This document shows, piece by piece, positions 57,401 to 64,000 of a stretch of 64,000 bases of DNA (within the stretch, counting starts at the first letter, position 1; every line of letters begins with the position of its first letter). The notes below the pieces were generated by a model, which was not told the origin of the DNA, did not search any database, and saw only the letters and a program-made list of their open reading frames with translations. Position numbers and translations under genes: made by a program. Source of the DNA: Ceriagrion tenellum (taxonomy: Eukaryota; Arthropoda; Insecta; Odonata; Coenagrionidae); the NCBI GenBank assembly GCA_963169105.1, contig OY720639.1, forward strand, positions 95,306,559 through 95,370,558, read 5' to 3'.

Positions 57401-58825
57401 ATGGCCTTTAGTGACAAACCTTTAATGAAAAAATAAGCGATAGGTACGAAGTAAGATACATTTTCCACTAGCATATTTCAGTAATTTGCCGAGCAGAATA
57501 CTTCTTCAGAAGACAAGTATGAGAGTACACTAATACCTCACTAAATCATACCTCGAGCAGTCCAAAAAAAACTTGGTACATGTCAAAGGGATCATTAGGG
57601 GACGACCAATTTCATAAAATTGTCATATCAAAAAATGCCAAAACGATGAAGATTCAAAAAATTGAACAGCACAATACAAAATTGCATTAGCAGAGTTTTA
57701 TGCTTTTTCGAAAAACGCAATTTGAATAGTAAGTACTGGAGGAACATCGTTAATCTTTTTCACTGCCAGGTAACAACACTTTAGTATAAGTCCACTAAAA
57801 CTCATAAAAACGGCATATTCTTCTGTTATTATATGCTTATTAGAGTCATTAACACACACATGATTATCATTGATTGAAATGTGAAGCAAGATATCCCTTC
57901 ATACAAAAATTATTTGGAGATTCAATGAGTCCCCGAAGACTTCTTTCAACATGTGCGTTGTTAATTATCATTATCATTTGAATAACAAACAAACGAAAGC
58001 TTAAATAAAGGAAAACCTAACCATTTCAAATGTTGTTGACGTGATTCTTTCTGAAAAAACGAAATGGGTCCCAGGAGAGAATCTGCAACGAAAACATCGT
58101 TTTTCACCATTGATTAAAAAATATTTCAGGATCCAAAGGGGAAAATATCATGTGACCCTTAGTTATTACCACCTGGGGAGAACAGTATAAAATTAATTCC
58201 TCGGGACTTCTCGGGGAAAAAATGGAATTTTCCGCAGTGGATGAAATTAGAAACCTTCTACCACGTAGCACATCGAAGCCAGAAATATTGGCTGGCACTC
58301 AACCTCAGAATAAACTAACATCCATGGCATCCTATGTTCAAATAAATACTATTTTTTTCATTTTAAGCCTACCCGATCTCCAGCAACGCAGCTAAAATGA
58401 AACGAGCACAACCGCCACACGAGAAACAGCAAAGAACAGAAACGCGGAGTGACCTTTCTCGACCACCACTTCATGACTGACTGGTGACTCACGTCCGCAC
58501 TCGCTGACTGAAAAAAGTATTATCAACACAGTGCTTTTTTATGATATTAAATTGTCGATGGGTAATTCATTCATGCTGTACCTCTCCCACAAAGCGAATA
58601 ACTAAACTGTATGCTTTTCCTTTAGCCTTTTCATTGAACATAGATGGCATAATCTGAACACTCGAGCAATCCCCTAGGAATAGCTGGATTCAATAATACT
58701 GCGTGATTATCTGAGAGGAGTCGTGAAATCTAATAAGCCAAGGATACATCTTTATCAAAACGCTAAAGAACATATAAATGAGCGAACATCAATCCATTTT
58801 ACTTATAATTAATAAAAATGTGATC
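54450..58825. other. Unassigned 4.4 kb, no gene or clear repeat seen
   Basis: Only frames under 95 residues without recognisable motifs (for example 55920-56192 minus, 54853-55104 minus). No family repeat shared with the window was noticed. Confidence 0.35.
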
Positions 58826-58829
58826 TTTA

Positions 58830-58990
58830 CCTGGTATATTTAATTGTCCAAACGAATGCATGAACTCTTTCATGAGGAATATTGTACCGCGTGAAGTGAC
58901 AAATTGCATGTATGTCTGAATAACTGAACGCGGAATGGCACCTCTTCTCATTCCATTCATTTTCCTATACATTCTACCATACATTCGCCT
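58830..58990. mobile_element. hAT-like MITE, interior only
   Basis: AAACGAATGCATGAACTC, TTTCATGAGGAATATTGTAC and TCTTCTCATTCCATTCATTT match the interior of 61233-61434. The terminal CCGCTTTACACGG sequences are not present. A minus-strand frame (58984 downward) reads SVIQTYMQFV and GTIFLMKEFMHSF, paralleled in the other copy. Confidence 0.6.
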
Positions 58991-58991
58991 G

Positions 58992-59128
58992 TATGAACTC
59001 AGTGGTCACAGGCGTGACTTCGTGGAATTTACTCAACATTGTAAATGAAAGTAACTTTGTTATTCCACACAAATTGAATTTAAGACGACACGGATTTCGA
59101 CGTGGCACGTCATCATCAGCCCGTCCGC
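58992..59128 (-). ncRNA. PLE pseudo-LTR piece with intact-core hammerhead-like motif
   Basis: Minus strand: CTGATGA (59119-59113), an extra T, stem II GACG/CGTC with a 5 nt loop, GAAA (59098-59095), TCCGTG and TC (59088-59087). The core nucleotides are canonical apart from the extra U; stem III has lost its palindrome. Downstream (minus) is AATTTGTGTGGAATAACAAAG, then the CCACGAAGTCACGCCTG block shared with 43227. It borders a MITE-A right half at about 59130. Confidence 0.5.
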
Positions 59129-59129
59129 T

Positions 59130-59333
59130 GAGAAGGAGTTTTAAACGTACTGCGCCGAAAAAAATGAGTCAAGTTAAAGACTTCAATGGGTATTTTTATT
59201 CAATTAAATATGAATTTCTGTCAGAATAATACAATATATAATTAATTCATGCTTCCAAAACCTGTTGAAACTAACACGTATAATTTGATATGACCTCCAT
59301 TATGACTAGGGAACTATCTCATTTAAATTACCG
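59130..59333 (+). mobile_element. MITE-A right half
   Basis: GGAGTTTTAAACGTACTGCG, GAGTCAAGTTAAAGACTTCA and CCATTATGACTAGGGAAC are family landmarks. The copy ends at TTTAAATTACCGTAA. The left half is replaced by the PLE pseudo-LTR piece. Confidence 0.7.
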
Positions 59334-59339
59334 TAATTA

Positions 59340-61225
59340 TACTACCAACTAAAATTTTCACAAGTGATACTACTTGTAACTATGGGTCAAATTCTACTCC
59401 ACTTTTTTCCAAAGAGACAGAAGAACATATTTATACGTCATCGAATATCTTGAGGCAATGAGATTCCAGTCATATGCATCGCATGCCAACATGAGGCGGG
59501 TGCATGAGTATTCCAACTATTACGCCAACTTTTTAAGTTCGGGGCTGTAATAAAACGCGGTACAGAATCAAGTTTCCGACCACTGAAAGGACAGATTTGA
59601 ATTAAAGCTGAAAATTAATATTCGACAAATGAATCTGATTCCGAGAAAGAAAAGAAAGTCGTAGGTACAATATTCTTCAATTATTTTCAGAAGAGACTGA
59701 AGTCCAAGAGAGGTCTCGTTGACGACTTTGAAATCCGACCTCCAGAATTAACCCATCCAAAATTGTCTCCAGCAAATAAACGGAAACGGGTAATATAAAT
59801 TACACCCTGATAAAATAAGCCTTTTGGTACTTTGGGTGAAAGAAGGAAATGTAAGAAGTATAAAAGGGACATTGTTTACTAAAATAGCATCGAATATTAT
59901 TCCCCTCCGTTTCCGTATTACCTTCTATTTTACGAGTCAGTCAACTGATAACATGTCTTAATTGACATCTTTGAGAAAAAGGTTGTTTCCTTTTATCGAA
60001 ATAATAGCATCCATTTTCCGTAATTCAATAAGGTATGTTGATACTATATAAACATTAATTAAGACCTCATTCATAAAGGAAAGGACTAGAAAGAAAGGAA
60101 ACAAATTCCAATATTAAACAAGTATCAACTTCAGGCGAAAAAAATCTTAAATAGTCACTTAATTAAAAGCCCTTTCCATGTAAACAAACGTTTTTTTGTT
60201 ATTTAATCCTTCAAAAGGGGAGGAAAACGGATCAAGAGGGCAAATTAATGCCTTTTTGGCGGAAACTGAGCACAATAAGTAGCGATCAAGAAGGTCGGAC
60301 GAATTAATTTAAAAAATCCTCGGGAACAGAGAAAATTACTTTTTCCTTTTGTCATACTCCCCAACTTTCCATGTTCATTTGGATTTCATAAACAGATACT
60401 GTACTACTGACTAATTAAAAATGCCATTTCAGGAAATTAATGCTCGTAACTAGTTACCCACAACAGGACACTGATGTATAGACCACAGTACCCGTTCAAG
60501 TCTCCATGCATTCATTAAACTGAGCATAATTATCAATCGGTCATTCATTACGATTTGAACGGTTCTTCAGGAGGCTACTCCGATGAAGAATTGATCGAGA
60601 AATGGTATCACTTCCTTTCCCAGTTTTCTCATACACCTTAGCGTGTCCGTTTTTCCGATTCTATTCCCAACTAATCTGAACCTATTTAAATGCGTTGTAA
60701 ATGGGGAAAAGAAACAATATCGCTGAAGAACTAGTACCTACTCGGCGGATCACCAAAGGTAGTAATGAATCGCAAGCTGCACGCAAAGGTTTGGAAATAC
60801 ATCTTCTTTTTGAACCTAAAATAAAACGTTGCTCTGGATGTCTTAGTACATTAAAGTCGAAAACTCACACTAACTTCTTGCCTCTCTTTCACAGGCTATT
60901 AAATACACATTCGTGTCAGGATTCAGTCATTGGTTCATATAATCGACACTGGAATTAAAAAACTACTATGAGATTGGCGCAGCACGATATCGATACACTC
61001 ATTTCATAACATCTGCATTTGTACTGATAATTTCAATAGCACATCACTCATGCTACATTTCGGATACAGCACCACTCATCGGGAGATCATGAATTAAGAA
61101 ATACCAAAAATTAGGGAAAAGATATAGGTTGACGTCAAAAACGTTATTTTTTCGATGACTAATAATTTAGTGGAAGGAAGCCTGACGCAATTTTCCTGGG
61201 TTCATTACAATATAACAAAATGTTG
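59340..61225. other. Unassigned, no gene or clear repeat seen
   Basis: Short frames only. The 85-residue frame at 60701-60958 has CSGCL but no recognisable domain. Confidence 0.35.
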
Positions 61226-61227
61226 TC

Positions 61228-61436
61228 TTAAGACCGCTTTACACGGTACATTTTATTGTACAAACGAATGTTTGAATTCCTTCATGAGGAAAATTGTACA
61301 GTTATAAGCGGCAAATCGTACGATGGTCTGAATGACCGAACGTGAAATAACACCTGCTCTAACTCTATTCATTTTCTTGTGCAACCCATGATACACTCGT
61401 TTGTGCAATAAAATGTACCGTGAAAAGCGGCCTTTA
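61228..61436. mobile_element. hAT-like MITE, ~205 bp, ~37 bp terminal inverted repeats
   Basis: AAGACCGCTTTACACGGTAC with ATTTTATTGTACAAACGA on the left is mirrored by AAGGCCGCTTTTCACGGTAC (complement) on the right. The interior matches 58830-58990. No convincing 8 bp target duplication was found. A minus-strand frame across it includes SVIQTIVRFA and TIFLMKEFKHSF. Confidence 0.7.
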
Positions 61437-61510
61437 CGAGCATCAATCTTGACATAACCATTCCACGTGGCAAGCATCACGGGTTTTGAGTACTCAAGGC
61501 TAACCACATT

Positions 61511-61690
61511 AAATAATAATAATAATTTCTTTATACCTAACAGCCGAAGCCAATTACTAGGTATGTAATATATGGACGAACACACGCAACCATGCCCAGG
61601 GAGATGTGATGTATCCTACCCAGGCGGGACTCGAACCCGCGACCCTCGTTTTGGCAGGCGAAGACTTTACCCCGCCGCCACCGAGACCGG
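61511..61690 (-). mobile_element. SINE1, minus orientation, (ATT) tail
   Basis: On the minus strand: TCGGTGGCGGCGGGGTAAAG, B box GGTTCGAGTCCCGCC (complement of 61623-61637), then CCTGGGCATGGTTGCGTG, and finally AAATTATTATTATTATT (61511-61527). The tail type matches the CR1-like LINE tails in the window, which could be its mobilising partner. Confidence 0.8.
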
Positions 61691-61744
61691 AAATCTTTCA
61701 GTCTTTGGTTAGGTTTGGTTTCAGCCTTTGGTTTCAGGTTTGGT

Positions 61745-61860
61745 TAGGAATAATTACATTACATTATAATGTAATTATTCCTAATGTAATGTAATTATTC
61801 CTAATCAAATGTGGGCAAAAACTAATATTAAAAATAAATATTTAGTATTAGTTTTTGCCC
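61745..61860. repeat. Two adjacent perfect-stem hairpins
   Basis: TAGGAATAATTACAT (61745-61759) pairs with 61769-61783, and part of that sequence recurs directly afterwards. Then GGGCAAAAACTAATA (61813-61827) pairs exactly with 61846-61860. They follow the 5' end of SINE1. They may be two tiny foldback elements. Confidence 0.65.
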
Positions 61861-61869
61861 ATAAGCATC

Positions 61870-64000
61870 CATGTTTTCAAATTTAATACAAGTGTTTACT
61901 GGTGATGGAAACGAAGGGTATTTTCCATCATTTAATCGTTGGTGGCGATTGAAGAGCCTCTCCGGTGTTCAGGTACAAAATAATTCGTCAGTATTGGAGA
62001 ATCCGAAATCATTTTAAAGAGCAAATCTGATGGGCACATACGAAGCATTTTTAATACGCATTACTTCATTTTACCCTTTATAACTAAAGGCAAAATCGCA
62101 GGAGAATCGAGAAATACAATAAATAGAGTCTTCGATTTTGTCATTTGAAGCAAGACCTACGGAAATACTGATACAGAGATAAGGAAGCAATTTTGTTAAA
62201 CTATCACTATGCATTGAAAGCTATTCTAAACACATGCGAATAGAAAAATGATAAACGCCTTTTTAATATTACACACACTTTTTATTGCGCTCTATATAGC
62301 AGTATCAACGTCTTAGCGTCATAGAAAGAATATAATAATTCTCTGCCGGTAGTAATGTACGTATGGTAATATATTACCAAGAAATACGAATAGTAATATG
62401 ATACTAATGTTACCAGTATTCTTTATATATAATTTATATAACCAATATGTTACAAGTAATTTATGTAACCAATATGTTACCAGTTATTGAAAAGGAATGT
62501 ATCGGCAAAATTCTTTTTCACAGCTGAGGCATTTTTCATATAATCTTAAGAAATAACGATCTTTAAGGGTGCCCCATTTTTTTCCCGTTGTTCTGAACAA
62601 TACAGTAATGAGTAGCGGAGCACAATCGCAACTGAAAGGCCTCCGGTTTGTTCGCGAGTAGGCAGTGGATTTCCTTTTTCGACGCGGAGCATTCAACTCA
62701 GCAAAAAGCCAATTTTCGGCACGCTAAACAAATTTAAGAAATGGAAAACGGACCAAAGGTCTTCCTGCATCCAACCGCGAAGAAGGGAATGACCGCTGAT
62801 GGCACATAAATGACCATAGAATGCCGCAACAGCTGAGTCATCGCGGTCACAAGAGTATGCAGGCCTTTAAAGAAAACATGCTTATCACTCCGAACGCTAA
62901 GGAACTGAAAAATTTTTAAAGCACTTACGGAAGGATATATCGCTAGTTATGATACATGTCATATTCTAATACTTGATTCAACTGTAAGCATTTTGAGAAG
63001 AAAGACATCGATACAGAGATATTAATGACGCTGGAACTTCGTCTTTACGTAATTACGTCTTTAAGATTGCTGTTATTTTTGCTAACAAAGTCAAGTTGTT
63101 TATTTAAGGAAGTTTGCTTTTATGTTATAATAAAGTATTTTTATGTTATAATAAAGTATTTTTTATAATATACGCTTATGTCATGATTTGAAATGTGTAT
63201 CTCATACTTCTATGTTCATCTGGGCAATGTATGTGAAGAAATACTGACGGTACCCTAAAAACAGGCCAGATGCCTAGTAGGGCACCTAACTTCCTTATAT
63301 GTAAATGAAATGTATGAATCCATTGGTTTTTTGGAAGAAATAAATTATTATATTATTATTATATAATAACTTTGTTTCCATGGCTGAACTTAACACTAGT
63401 AAGCTAAATATTCATAACGATATGTTGCTGAATTTACCTAACTTACCTCACTCAAACATTATGAGCCATTTTAATCCCATTTCACCACTTTCTGCAATTC
63501 TAAGCAGCTATAGTCAAATAGAGCTGCAATAACTATGACTTTAAGACGCTTTGGTCGAAATTCTTCAATAATCAGACGTAATGTCATTTTTAACACCTTA
63601 TAAATGACCCACGATTAAGTTTTCCTTTATTTTGGCCAAGATTCACTCCAAATTTTGTAGAATAATTCAATGAGAACAAATTTCACCACATATTTCCCAA
63701 TACTTCAATGGCATATTTGAGTTGCATAAAGAAACCTCCCTTTTATTTTCCCCAAGGCACTTCCTTTCCAACAACTTCCACGGCCTGAAAATGTTCTCAT
63801 TTACAATGGTAAATTTCAAAGAGGATATACACTTGTTTCCGCAGGATTTTAAATCCAGTTTTAAAGGAATGTTTTCGGCTTCTTTCGAAATAATTTGCAA
63901 CATTTTACATCCTCCGCAGGGCGATTCATCAGGAAAAACTTTCTCACAAAGCGTCCATCATAGAACACGAGACGGTATACAATATTTCATATTTATATTT
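61870..64000. other. Mostly unassigned tail of window; possible LINE end at 63181-63360
   Basis: A 27 bp unit (TAATTTATATAACCAATATG start) is duplicated at 62430-62483, and a 21 bp TATGTTATAATAAAG unit at 63118-63160. The sequence ending AAATTATTATATTATTATTA at 63340-63360 has the tail style of the LINE 3' ends above (weak). No coding exon is supported. Confidence 0.35.

Noticed and set aside
1..64000. CRISPR arrays, prokaryotic operons, phage or integrated virus genes
   Set aside because: No regularly spaced short repeats, no long coding frames, no capsid, integrase or protease motifs; the sequence is clearly eukaryotic.

Overview
The window reads as arthropod nuclear DNA, AT-rich, with no recognisable host protein-coding gene, rRNA or authentic tRNA gene. 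The basis for 'arthropod' is the mix of transposons: CR1/Jockey-like and RTE-like LINE 3' ends, a Penelope-like element with a GIY-YIG-type C-terminus, tRNA-headed SINEs, a Helitron with the CTAG-plus-hairpin end common in insects, and many short terminal-inverted-repeat elements. I cannot name the order or species. Nearly every open frame is short, lacks family motifs, or lies inside a repeat. The window is best described as a graveyard of nested mobile elements, perhaps intergenic or a very long intron.

Layout. 1-8040: copies of an abundant ~600 bp palindromic MITE (here MITE-A, ends TTAAGG), one split by a Helitron; a LINE remnant; foldback sequences; then a Penelope-like element (PLE) fragment whose coding end at 7532-7873 is followed 107 bp later by a hammerhead-ribozyme-like motif. 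8041-15600: mostly unassigned, with a ~185 bp tandem repeat, an RTE-like LINE end and a 26 bp perfect palindrome flanked by 8 bp direct repeats. 15600-28340: LINE 3' ends of several families, MITE-A copies and an unassigned repeat X carrying a shared open frame. 28340-35710: two ~930 bp arms in inverted orientation enclose ~5.4 kb holding a SINE, an internally rearranged repeat-X copy and a LINE. 35970-43430: several inverted repeats centred on hammerhead-like motifs, plus a long-armed MITE-A. 44250-54450: LINE copies stacked head to tail, repeat X carrying an inserted 590 bp MITE with internal tandem arrays, the largest hammerhead-containing inverted repeat, a pogo-like MITE, and a CAGGGTG-ended element split by a SINE. 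54450-64000: mostly unassigned, with hAT-like MITEs, another hammerhead-like motif, a SINE and hairpins.

The main observation is a dispersed set of hammerhead-like motifs (CUGANGA, short stem II, GAAA, a palindromic 3-4 bp stem III, then UC). At 7980-8012 the motif lies just downstream of a PLE coding end, which fits the known presence of hammerhead ribozymes in PLE pseudo-LTRs. The copies here share an extra U between the core and stem II, and many sit inside inverted repeats with arms of 32 to 128 bp. All calls come from reading the sequence by eye; no alignment or database search was run.
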